Assembly (NCBI GenBank): GCA_025774865.1
Contig: JALGZO010000250.1
Span: 1 to 10,450 of the forward strand
Reading direction: 5' to 3'
Length of the DNA stretch: 10,450 nt
From: a bacterium
Lineage (GTDB): Bacteria > ARS69
Below the pieces are notes generated by a model. The model did not search any database and was not told the origin of the DNA. It saw only the letters and a list, made by a program, of their open reading frames with translations. Below, piece by piece: positions 1-5,749 of this stretch (the first letter of the stretch is position 1; every line of letters begins with the position of its first letter). Both the position numbers and the translations under genes were made by a program.

Positions 1-301
1 CTTCTTCGCCCGGACCCAGCGTGATCGTCCGCTCGACTTCACCGTCTTCATCCAGCAAGACGAGGCGTTCGCCCTTCGCATCGCTGATCCGCCCCGACCG
101 AATCGGGAAACGCATTTCGGCCCCCATGATGCGCCGAAAGTCGTTTTGGCCGTCTTCCGCATCGAACAGGGTCCACACTACCCGCCACGTTCCGCGCTTC
201 GCCGCTCCGGAAAGCTCGTGCTGCGCGAACGCGACGCCCGCCGCGACCGGGACGGCAAGAGCCGCGACCCCGAGTGTCCTGAAGAAGCTGAACCGCACCA
301 T
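1..301 (-). CDS. Exported protein of unknown function (N-terminal part, cut by window edge)
   Basis: The reading frame is open from an ATG at 301 down to the window edge, giving 100 codons with no stop. A good Shine-Dalgarno (GGGAGAG) lies a few bases upstream of the ATG. Residues 1-26 form a clear Sec signal peptide: basic start (MVRFSFFR), a hydrophobic Ala/Val/Leu core, and a likely signal peptidase I site AFA|QH after residue 26. The mature part begins QHELSGAAKRGTWRVVWTLF and continues as a mixed, fairly charged sequence (…FRRIMGAEMRFPIRSG…, then LVLLDEDGEVERTITLGPGEE) that looks like beta-rich periplasmic material. I do not recognise a family. It is divergent from the CPBP protease gene, with 66 bp between the two starts. 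Function cannot be given; that it is a real exported protein is fairly secure from the signal peptide and the ribosome binding site. Confidence 0.75.
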   Translation of the reverse strand, partial: MVRFSFFRTLGVAALAVPVAAGVAFAQHELSGAAKRGTWRVVWTLFDAEDGQNDFRRIMGAEMRFPIRSGRISDAKGERLVLLDEDGEVERTITLGPGEE

Positions 302-367
302 GGTCTCTCCCGACATCATGTTAGCGGAGTCTTGTTGCCCGGGTCGACACGCTGGTACGCTGCGACG

Positions 368-1183
368 ATGAGTCCCGAGGAGACGCCCTCCCTTCGATTC
401 GTCATCCTGACCTCCGCGGCTCTCCTGGTCGCGTACCATCTCGGTGCGCTTTTCGCATTCGGGACGCTCGACGATCCGCGGGTCGCCCTCTTCCTGGCCG
501 GTCCCGTCTTCCTGCTCGTGCCGCTCGTCGCGGCGCTCGGAGGGGCTGACCGCCCCTCGCGTCGAGCGGCGCTGCGCCTCGGCCCCGTCCCGCTCCGGGC
601 GAACCTCCTCGGAACCGCGGCGATGATCGCCTGGCTGCCCGCCATTCTCGCGGTGACCGCGCACCTCGTTCCCGTGTCCGATTCTCTGGAGGAGTTCTTC
701 GCCGATCTCCTGCGAATCGAGTCCGGGGCGGACCTGGGAATCGTCGTCGCCGGGGCAGCGATCGCACCGGCGGTTTCCGAAGAGATCTTCTTCCGGGGGT
801 TCCTGCAGCGCGGTCTCGAGGGACACTTGGGACGCTGGCGGGGCATCCTTCTCACGGCGGCCGTGTTCGGCGTCGTGCACGGACCGTCGCGCGCACCGGC
901 CGTCACGCTGTTCGGGGTTCTACTCGGCTGGATGGCGTCCCGGTCGGGCAGCGTGTGGCCGTCGGTGACCGCTCACGCGGCAATCAACGTGGTCGCGGTG
1001 GCGATGATCAACGCAGCGCCGAATGAGAGTCTCCCAGAGACGAGCCATCCGCCGTGGGCGATCGTTGCGGCCGGTGCAGTCGCCGGTGGTGCGTTCCTCT
1101 TCGCCTTCGCGCGCTCGATCGGCGCGTCGGTCAACCTCTCGGATCGAAGTGATCCCACCCCGCCGCCGGTAGCTCCTCCCTAG
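368..1183 (+). CDS. CPBP-family intramembrane metalloprotease (Abi/Rce1-like)
   Basis: A 271-residue polytopic membrane protein. It has all three motifs of the CPBP (CAAX protease/bacteriocin-processing, Abi) family: EExxxR at residues 138-143 (EEIFFR), FxxxH at 167-171 (FGVVH) and HxxxN at 203-207 (HAAIN). In this family the glutamates and histidines form the metal-dependent active site within the membrane. Hydrophobic segments lie at roughly 10-32, 38-57, 80-100, 120-136, 160-170, 178-190, 200-215 and 230-248, and a Pro-rich hydrophilic tail ends the protein. Family members process prenylated proteins or peptides, or act in self-immunity; the substrate here is unknown. The ATG at 368 puts the first membrane helix near the N-terminus, but it has no obvious Shine-Dalgarno. 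An in-frame TTG at 335 is preceded by GGAG at 5 nt and is a plausible alternative start. The last 53 bp lie antisense to the 3' end of thiL. Confidence 0.9.
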   Translation: MSPEETPSLRFVILTSAALLVAYHLGALFAFGTLDDPRVALFLAGPVFLLVPLVAALGGADRPSRRAALRLGPVPLRANLLGTAAMIAWLPAILAVTAHLVPVSDSLEEFFADLLRIESGADLGIVVAGAAIAPAVSEEIFFRGFLQRGLEGHLGRWRGILLTAAVFGVVHGPSRAPAVTLFGVLLGWMASRSGSVWPSVTAHAAINVVAVAMINAAPNESLPETSHPPWAIVAAGAVAGGAFLFAFARSIGASVNLSDRSDPTPPPVAPP

Positions 1184-2165
1184 CACCCCCCCGCCGCATG
1201 ATCACGGTCCCCGCTTCGCGGGCGGTGATCTCACCGATCGGCGCGACCACGATCCCGGCGTGACGCGCAGCTTCGTCGAGGATCTCCTCATGCTGGCGTC
1301 GCATGGTGAAGAGAAGCTCGTAGTCCTCGCCTCCCTCGAACGCGAGCGAAGACGCGTCGCGGCCCTCCGACAGCGCGATGCACTTCGCCGCCTCGTCCAC
1401 CGGCACGGACTCTTCCTCGACGCGGCAACCGACGCCGCTCGCTTCACACAGACGGTGAAGGTCGAGAGCGAGCCCGTCGCTGACGTCGATCATCGCGGTC
1501 GGTCGAACCGGAGGGTCACCGTCCGGACTCGAGAGTCCCGTGAGAAGCCGAGCGACGTCGAAGCGCGGCTGCGGAGCCCGGTGCGCCGCTTCCGCTTCCC
1601 GGCGGGACCTCTGGGGAACGTCGGTCCTCACCTCGCCGGAGATCAGGCGCCGGCCCGCCTCGCTGCGACCCAGCGTGCCCGAGACGAAGAGCCTGTCTCC
1701 CTCCCGCGCTCCACTTCGAAGCAGGCTCTGCCCACGGGGAGCGGTTCCGATCGCCGTGATGTCGAGCGCGAGATGACCCCGCACGGTGTCTCCTCCCGCC
1801 ACTTGCACACCCACCGGACTCGCGACCCGGTCGAGTCCTCGGTAGAGATCGCGCACGAAATCGATCGACGTGTCGGAAGGTAGGTGTAGACCGATGAACG
1901 CCGCCCGGCCTTCGGCTCCCATCGCGGCGAGGTCGGAGAGTGCACCCGCCATCGCGCGGTGGCCGATCTCGTCGGCGCGCAGGACACCGACTCGAAAGTG
2001 AACGTCTTCTACGAACGCATCCGTGGAAACGACGAGGTCGAGATCGTCTCCGATTTCGAGGACCGCGGCGTCGTCGCCGACGCCGACCCGGACCGGGGGA
2101 GAACTAGGAGTCCAGTCTCGGATCAGGGCAAGGAGGCCGCTCTCTCCGAGATTCGAGAGCTTCAT
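1131..2165 (-). CDS. thiL: Thiamine-monophosphate kinase
   Basis: 344 residues, a normal ThiL length. ThiL phosphorylates thiamine monophosphate with ATP to give the active cofactor thiamine pyrophosphate, the last step of bacterial thiamine synthesis, in the cytosol. Visible signatures run in the expected order: SNLGESGLLALI at the N-terminus, the Mg/ATP-binding GVGDDAA (28-34), STDAFVEDVHF (47-57), SDLAAMGAE (77-85), GGDTVRG (124-130), SGAREGD (151-157), MIDVSDGLALDL (225-236), GGEDYELLF (278-286) and the C-terminal GWDHF (336-340). The architecture is that of the AIR synthase/PurM-like superfamily. The ATG overlaps the nnr stop as ATGA, so the two are probably translationally coupled, and thiL is the last gene of the minus-strand run. 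Its 3' end overlaps the CPBP protease gene on the other strand. No frameshift or missing motif is seen. Confidence 0.97.
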   Translation of the reverse strand: MKLSNLGESGLLALIRDWTPSSPPVRVGVGDDAAVLEIGDDLDLVVSTDAFVEDVHFRVGVLRADEIGHRAMAGALSDLAAMGAEGRAAFIGLHLPSDTSIDFVRDLYRGLDRVASPVGVQVAGGDTVRGHLALDITAIGTAPRGQSLLRSGAREGDRLFVSGTLGRSEAGRRLISGEVRTDVPQRSRREAEAAHRAPQPRFDVARLLTGLSSPDGDPPVRPTAMIDVSDGLALDLHRLCEASGVGCRVEEESVPVDEAAKCIALSEGRDASSLAFEGGEDYELLFTMRRQHEEILDEAARHAGIVVAPIGEITAREAGTVIMRRGGAREELPAAGWDHFDPRG

Positions 2166-3760
2166 TCACTCTCTTCCCGTCCCTCTTCTTCTCGAGTCGC
2201 CTCGTCGTCGTCCGGCTCCGACTCGAGCTCTCGCCAGGCGTAGGGCAGGCAGCGCAGCAAATCGCCCGCAATCATGCCGCGCCGTCCCAGTTCGCCGCGA
2301 CAGATGTCGCCGGCCCGACCGTGCACCATCGCCCCGACGCGGGCGGCGGTCGGGGCATCGTAGCCCTGCGCGAAGAGACCGGCGAGGAGTCCGGCCAGCA
2401 CGTCGCCGGAGCCCGCGGTCGCCATGCCGTCGTTCCCGAGGGAGCAGAGGTCGATCGTTCCGTCGGGGGAAGCGACGATACTCGGTGAGCCCTTGAGGAT
2501 GACCTCGCACTCGAACTGGTCCACGGCGCTCCGCGCCGCCCCGACCGTGTCCTTGACGAGCTCCTTCGCCCGGCGCCCGAGGAGCCTCGCGAGCTCGCCG
2601 GGGTGCGGCGTGAGAATCGCCGGGGTGCGAGCCAGGTGCCGCGCCGAGTCCGTGCCGTCGTTCGCGACGGCGTTCAGCCCGTCGGCGTCCAGCACCAGGG
2701 GCTTCTGGATGCGCGGGAGAAGCGTTCGCACGAATTCCACCGTGGGATCCGACATCGAAAGGCCGGGGCCCAGCAGTACCGTGTCCGCCTCCCCGATGAA
2801 GGGCGCGGCGGTGTCGACGGCGCCTGGCGAGAACGTGCCCGACGTCGATTCGGGCGCCGGAAAGACCATGACCTCGGTCAACTTCGTGGCGCAGATGCCC
2901 CAGACCGATTCCGGCACGAGCAGCTTCACGACCCCGGCCCCCGCGCGGAGCGCGGCTTCGGCCGCGAGGCAAGCGGCGCCGGTCATTCCCTTCGAACCGG
3001 CGATCACGAGGACGCGGCCGAACGTTCCCTTGTGTCCGAGAGGATCGCGCAGCGGCATCAAGTAACGCATCTCCTGCCAGAGAAGCACGCCGGTGGAGAT
3101 CTCGATCGATTCCTCGGGATAGCCGAGGTCGACGACCGTGATGTCGCCGCAAAGATCCCGCCCCGGCATCGCGTAGAGGCCGCGCTTCGGGAACCCGAAC
3201 GTGACGGTCATGGTGGAGCGTACGCAGTCGAAATCGACGGCACCCGAGTCGGCGTTCATGCCGGTCGGCATGTCGAGCGAATAGACCCTGGTGTCCGATT
3301 CGTTGAGGAGCCGGGCGAGACGACGGATCGGATCGCGAAGCCGACCCTTCGAGCCCGTGCCGAGGAGCGCATCGATCGCGCACGTGCAGTTGTCGAGGTC
3401 CTCGGAGACTTCGCCTTCCGACCGCCCCGGCCGGAAGGGGCGGACCTTCACGCCGGAGTCCTCCGCGTGCACGAGGTTGCGCAACGTGTCGGAGGAGAGC
3501 TCGTCACGCTCGCCGATGACCCAGCACGTGATCCGAGCGCCCCACTCCTGGAGGTAGCGCGCGAGCACGAAACCGTCGCCGCCGTTGTTGCCCTTGCCAC
3601 AAATGGCGACGACGTGTGCGCCCGTCTCGATCCCCGTGCCGGCCACCACGTGGGCGGCGCCGGAGCCTGCCCGCTCCATCAGGTCGAGGCTCGGGACCCC
3701 GTACTCCTCGATGGCCTTGCGGTCGATCTCACGCATCTCAGAAGCGGTGACGACCCTCAA
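2162..3760 (-). CDS. nnr: Bifunctional NAD(P)H-hydrate epimerase / ADP-dependent (S)-NAD(P)H-hydrate dehydratase
   Basis: Repairs NADHX and NADPHX, hydrated forms of the nicotinamide cofactors. The N-terminal YjeF_N domain epimerises R and S forms, and the C-terminal ribokinase-like domain dehydrates the S form back to NAD(P)H using ADP. Counting from the TTG at 3760 (532 residues), the epimerase half shows GKGNNGGDGF (about 55-64), DALLGTGSKG (130-139) and DMPTG (153-157). The dehydratase half shows KGTFGRVLVIAGS (234-246), LLGPG (329-333), LVLDADGLN (355-363), TPHPGE (384-389), VILKG (420-424) and the catalytic-region AGSGD (449-453). The tail is strongly acidic. I chose the TTG because AGGGAGGT lies 7 nt upstream and because the product then begins MRVVTASEMREIDR, the usual family N-terminus. 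A GTG at 3781 would add seven residues and place the ribosome binding site inside the gene. The gene sits 17 nt after the last upstream stop and overlaps thiL by 4 bp. Confidence 0.97.
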   Translation of the reverse strand: MRVVTASEMREIDRKAIEEYGVPSLDLMERAGSGAAHVVAGTGIETGAHVVAICGKGNNGGDGFVLARYLQEWGARITCWVIGERDELSSDTLRNLVHAEDSGVKVRPFRPGRSEGEVSEDLDNCTCAIDALLGTGSKGRLRDPIRRLARLLNESDTRVYSLDMPTGMNADSGAVDFDCVRSTMTVTFGFPKRGLYAMPGRDLCGDITVVDLGYPEESIEISTGVLLWQEMRYLMPLRDPLGHKGTFGRVLVIAGSKGMTGAACLAAEAALRAGAGVVKLLVPESVWGICATKLTEVMVFPAPESTSGTFSPGAVDTAAPFIGEADTVLLGPGLSMSDPTVEFVRTLLPRIQKPLVLDADGLNAVANDGTDSARHLARTPAILTPHPGELARLLGRRAKELVKDTVGAARSAVDQFECEVILKGSPSIVASPDGTIDLCSLGNDGMATAGSGDVLAGLLAGLFAQGYDAPTAARVGAMVHGRAGDICRGELGRRGMIAGDLLRCLPYAWRELESEPDDDEATREEEGREESE

Positions 3761-3767
3761 TGCCTTA

Positions 3768-3775
3768 CCTCCCTG
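3768..3775 (-). promoter_or_regulatory. Shine-Dalgarno that decides the nnr start
   Basis: On the minus strand the bases read AGGGAGGT, near-perfect complementarity to the 16S anti-Shine-Dalgarno, with 7 nt to the TTG at 3760. It falls between the TGA of the broken macro frame (3780-3778) and the TTG, which argues against the upstream GTG at 3781 as the start. Confidence 0.75.
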
Positions 3776-3777
3776 GC

Positions 3778-4079
3778 TCACCCGATGTCCTCATTCTCGG
3801 ACCTGTTCATCGCCCTCTTGAACACCCCGATGGCCTCGTCTCCAACGGGCATGAAATGAACACCTTGGATCGAGGTCGAGGTTTCCGGACCCGGCGGTGG
3901 CGGCACGGACGAGCTCGGGCGACCTGAGCAGATCCTGGCCCATCGTCGCGGCGTGAATCGGCGACGCCTGCTCCCATCCAGAGGTGGTCGTTGGCGGCGT
4001 CGACGATGGCGTCGACTTTGGCCCCGGTCAGGTCGCCCGCGTCGACGACCACTCGGAGCCCTTGGAGGTTCCCCCCCAT
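3778..4079 (-). pseudogene. Degenerate macro-domain (ADP-ribose-binding) gene with internal deletions and frame changes
   Basis: An ATG at 4079 with GGAGGAG 5 nt upstream opens a frame whose first 40 residues contain AGDLTGAKVDAIVDAAN and HLWMGAGVA, the N-terminal signature of macro domains (usual form GDIT…VDAIVNAAN…GGGV). That frame then loses resemblance. One base on, in a second frame (3958-3896), the sequence reads IHAATMGQDLLRSPELVRAA, which resembles the middle of one macro-domain subfamily. In the third frame (3885-3778) it reads TSTSIQGVHFMPVGDEAIGV and FKRAMNRSE to a TGA, resembling the C-terminal strand and helix. The whole region could encode about 100 residues against roughly 170 for an intact domain. 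The stretch after GAGVA and the glycine-rich phosphate-binding loop (GTGVGGFP-like) are both absent, so an intact ADP-ribose pocket is not possible. Unspliced, the first frame would give a 90-residue product with an Arg-rich nonsense tail ending at 3807. The intact ribosome binding site and correct operon position suggest recent decay. An assembly error is the main alternative. Confidence 0.7.
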
Positions 4080-4095
4080 GGCGCTCCTCCGGTCC

Positions 4096-4299
4096 TCACT
4101 TGGAAGACTTCGCGATTTGCTTGCCGACGGAGATCTCTCCGTTGTCGATTCTCAGATGGAAGCCGCACGCCGGATTCGTGCAAACCCACGCCTTGTAACG
4201 GATCGGCGCTCCTTCCCGCCCGTAGTCGCTCAGCGGGATCAGGAGCCCGCCGTTGCAGGACTGACAGGGTGGGAACGTGGTGCCGTCAATTCCTGGCAT
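4096..4299 (-). CDS. Small zinc-ribbon protein of unknown function
   Basis: 67 residues, predicted soluble. Two cysteine pairs, CQSC at 12-15 and CTNPAC at 40-45, are separated by 24 residues, the layout of a zinc ribbon with one CxxC and one CxxxxC knuckle. The second pair sits in WVCTNPACGFHLRIDNGEIS, which has the feel of a beta-hairpin zinc finger, and the tail is basic (GKQIAKSSK). Such modules bind nucleic acid or protein partners, but no specific role can be read from the sequence. A purine-rich GGGAGGGGG lies about 11 nt before the ATG. The gene is 24 nt after nfi and 16 nt before the macro-domain remnant, so it belongs to the same transcription unit. Codon use matches the neighbours. 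Confidence 0.8.
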   Translation of the reverse strand: MPGIDGTTFPPCQSCNGGLLIPLSDYGREGAPIRYKAWVCTNPACGFHLRIDNGEISVGKQIAKSSK

Positions 4300-4323
4300 C
4301 TTCGATCTACCCCCTCCCTTGGC

Positions 4324-5037
4324 TCAGCCGCGCCACAGATCCGGCCGAAACCGAGCGATCCAGGCCCGCCGCAGCACGTTGACCTCCCGATGAGCCGCTC
4401 GAATCGGCTCCGGGAGCCGGTACCGGGTCGTCGCTTCGAGAACCACGCGTCGGGCGCCCCGATGATCGATCCGGTGTCCCGGCGACACGAAGACAGGTTT
4501 CACCCTGTCTCGGGTTCTCAAAACGCTCCCGATAACCTCCCTTCCATCCCGGAGGGGCGTCCAATCGCCCTTCCGGATGCCCGGGTCTCTGGCGGTTCCC
4601 ACGAGGCGCGTTTTCGCACACCCCACGGACGGGACCCTCCAGACGACGCCGAGATGGCTCGCGAGACCGAACCGACGCGGATGCGCGATCCCCTGCCCGT
4701 CGAAAATCACGAGATTCGGGCGTCTCTCGAGCTTCTCGTACGCCTTCTCGAGGACGGGCCCCTCCCGGAAGGAAAGATACCCGGGAACGTACGGGAAATC
4801 CGCCTCGCCCACCGCCGTCGCCATCTCGACCGGCTCGAGTCCGGGCCAGCGGAAGACGACCACCGCGGCGAAGAGCTTCCCGTACGCCCTCTCGAAGGAG
4901 ACATCACAGCCGGCGATCCGGCGAATCCGACCTCGAAACGGCTGGATTCGAACCCGCCGCCGGAGAGCCTCCTGGAGGGCTCGCCCTTCGGGAAAGGTCC
5001 TGGGCCACCTGCTTCCCGTCGTCCCGGACCCGGTCAA
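4324..5037 (-). CDS. nfi: Endonuclease V (deoxyinosine 3'-endonuclease)
   Basis: Endonuclease V nicks DNA at the second phosphodiester bond 3' of deoxyinosine, starting repair of deaminated adenine; some members also cut inosine in RNA. From the TTG at 5037 the product is 237 residues, close to family size. Motifs: IAGCDVSF with catalytic Asp45; YVPGYLSFREGP with the strand-separating Tyr83 and Glu92; VIFDGQGIAHPRRFGLASH with Asp113 and His119; VGCAKTRLVG with Lys142; FVSPGHRIDHR; and YRLPEPIRAAH with His216. These match the active-site set known from the Thermotoga maritima enzyme with an offset of 2-3. The TTG is preceded by GGGAAGG at 5 nt, and its N-terminus aligns in length with that enzyme. 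The frame is also open up to a GTG at 5157 (277 residues), but 14 of those 40 extra codons end in A or T, unlike the gene body, and the stretch holds a promoter-like sequence and strong hairpins. First gene of the minus-strand run. Confidence 0.93.
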   Translation of the reverse strand: MTGSGTTGSRWPRTFPEGRALQEALRRRVRIQPFRGRIRRIAGCDVSFERAYGKLFAAVVVFRWPGLEPVEMATAVGEADFPYVPGYLSFREGPVLEKAYEKLERRPNLVIFDGQGIAHPRRFGLASHLGVVWRVPSVGCAKTRLVGTARDPGIRKGDWTPLRDGREVIGSVLRTRDRVKPVFVSPGHRIDHRGARRVVLEATTRYRLPEPIRAAHREVNVLRRAWIARFRPDLWRG

Positions 5038-5054
5038 GACAACCTTCCCGAAGG

Positions 5055-5101
5055 GCTGTGCTCCACCGAAACGCTGCAAGCGATGCGTTTCGAAGCACAG
5101 C
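5055..5101 (-). promoter_or_regulatory. Two-tier hairpin in the nfi leader
   Basis: A perfect 8-bp outer stem (5055-5062 with 5094-5101) encloses a perfect 8-bp inner stem (5067-5074 with 5085-5092). They are separated by a 4-nt/1-nt internal loop and capped by a 10-nt loop. It lies 18-64 nt upstream of the likely nfi TTG start. A shorter stem (CCTT and AAGG around CGGG, 5043-5054) follows at once and includes the GGGAAGG ribosome binding site. The pairing is seen directly; a role in controlling nfi translation is inference. It is not a factor-independent terminator, since no run of T follows on either strand. Confidence 0.5.
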
Positions 5102-5109
5102 GAACAGAC

Positions 5110-5138
5110 GGTGTAGAGGACCTGCGCCGGACCGTCAA
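5110..5138 (-). promoter_or_regulatory. Possible sigma70 promoter for the nfi-to-thiL run
   Basis: On the minus strand TTGACG (5138-5133, five of six matches to the -35 consensus) is followed after 17 nt by TACACC (5115-5110, a weak -10 with three matches). The start of transcription would fall near 5103, giving a leader of about 65 nt that begins almost exactly at the hairpin and leads to the TTG at 5037. It is incompatible with translation from the GTG at 5157. The -35 and spacing are good and the -10 is poor, so confidence is modest. Confidence 0.35.
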
Positions 5139-5204
5139 GCGAAGAAAAAGAACCCACCGAGAGGGTCGAAAAGGGGTTCCGAACAGGAATTCATGATTTC
5201 AGTA

Positions 5205-5233
5205 TTGATTGAAGATTTCGAAGACCGTATATT
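5205..5233 (+). promoter_or_regulatory. Sigma70-type promoter of the efflux operon
   Basis: TTGATT (5205-5210) and TATATT (5228-5233, five of six consensus bases) are separated by exactly 17 nt, in a conspicuously AT-rich pocket within GC-rich surroundings. Transcription would start near 5240, leaving a leader of about 20 nt before the ATG at 5261, with a GGGGGTT ribosome binding site in between. An imperfect palindrome, TTCAGTATTGATTGAA (5198-5213, five of eight pairs), overlaps the -35 element. It could be an operator for the regulator encoded just downstream, but that is inference only. Confidence 0.65.
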
Positions 5234-5260
5234 GCGAAGTTCTTCCGGGGGTTACCCACG

Positions 5261-5749
5261 ATGAGCGACGAAACCAGGACCCTTTCGCCGGACGTTCGCC
5301 AGTTCATCGAGGACATGGGAATCCGTTACGAGGAGGAAGGATTCCCGCCCATGGCCGGCCGCCTGGCCGGTTGGCTCCTTCTTTGCGACCCACCTCACCA
5401 AACTGCGGGTGAACTGGCCGATGTGCTCGGGGCGAGCCTCGGCTCGATCAGCGGCATGACCCGTCTGCTGATTCAATGCGGGATGGTCGAACGCGTCGGG
5501 GTGCCGGGTCAGCGGACCGCGTGCTACCGGATCAAGACAGGAGCCGCCTCGGAGATCATGTCCAGCTGGCTGGAGAAGACCAGAGCGCTCCGGGAGCTGC
5601 TGGATCGCGGCCTCGAGATGGCAGCCGGCACTCCGGCGGCCCGGACCCGCCTCCAGGACCAGAGGGACTTCCACGTGTTCATCGAGCGAGAGCTCCCTCC
5701 CTTGCTGGAGAAATGGAAGCGCGAAACTGGCGAAGGAGGGGCGCCATGA
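5261..5749 (+). CDS. GbsR/MarR-family transcriptional regulator
   Basis: 162 residues. The N-terminal block FIEDMGIRYEEEGFPPMAGR followed by LAGWLLLCDPPHQTAGELA is the hallmark of the GbsR branch of MarR-type regulators. A winged helix-turn-helix spans about residues 30-92, with the recognition helix around 60-72 (LGSISGMTRLLIQCG) and the wing around 76-92 (VERVGVPGQRTACYRI). Residues 95-155 are helical and charged, as expected of a dimer interface. The family founder, GbsR of Bacillus, is a choline-sensing repressor, and relatives often sit at the head of RND efflux operons. Being the first gene after a strong promoter and overlapping the channel gene by ATGA suggests an autoregulating repressor of the efflux pump. 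The inducing ligand cannot be read from the sequence. Confidence 0.9.
   Translation: MSDETRTLSPDVRQFIEDMGIRYEEEGFPPMAGRLAGWLLLCDPPHQTAGELADVLGASLGSISGMTRLLIQCGMVERVGVPGQRTACYRIKTGAASEIMSSWLEKTRALRELLDRGLEMAAGTPAARTRLQDQRDFHVFIERELPPLLEKWKRETGEGGAP

Noticed and set aside
146-367. N-terminal extension of the CPBP protease frame up to an ATG at 146
   Set aside because: The extension overlaps the exported-protein gene on the other strand, is Arg-rich and nonsense-like, and would precede the first membrane helix by 84 residues.
302-367. Divergent promoters between the exported protein and CPBP genes
   Set aside because: Only weak matches (for example TAACAT on the minus strand) without a well-spaced -35. 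Some promoter must be near, but none can be supported from sequence alone.
1260-1883. A 207-codon plus-strand open frame opposite thiL
   Set aside because: Arg/Glu-rich shadow of the thiL coding strand, with no recognisable domain or ribosome binding site.
2603-3859. A 418-codon plus-strand open frame opposite nnr
   Set aside because: Its product is low-complexity, Arg/Asp/His-rich and matches nothing, while the minus strand encodes an unmistakable Nnr. High GC content produces such shadow frames.
5043-5101. Factor-independent terminator
   Set aside because: Strong stems are present but no T tract follows on either strand, and the location is in front of nfi, not after a gene.
3991-5196. 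A 401-codon plus-strand open frame opposite nfi and the zinc-ribbon gene
   Set aside because: The product is Pro/Arg/Glu-rich with no domain. The minus strand holds endonuclease V with all catalytic residues.
5476-5745. N-terminal extension of the TolC-like frame inside the regulator gene
   Set aside because: It would bury the signal peptide at residue 91 and overlap the regulator out of frame. The ATG at 5746 has a ribosome binding site and gives a normal signal peptide.
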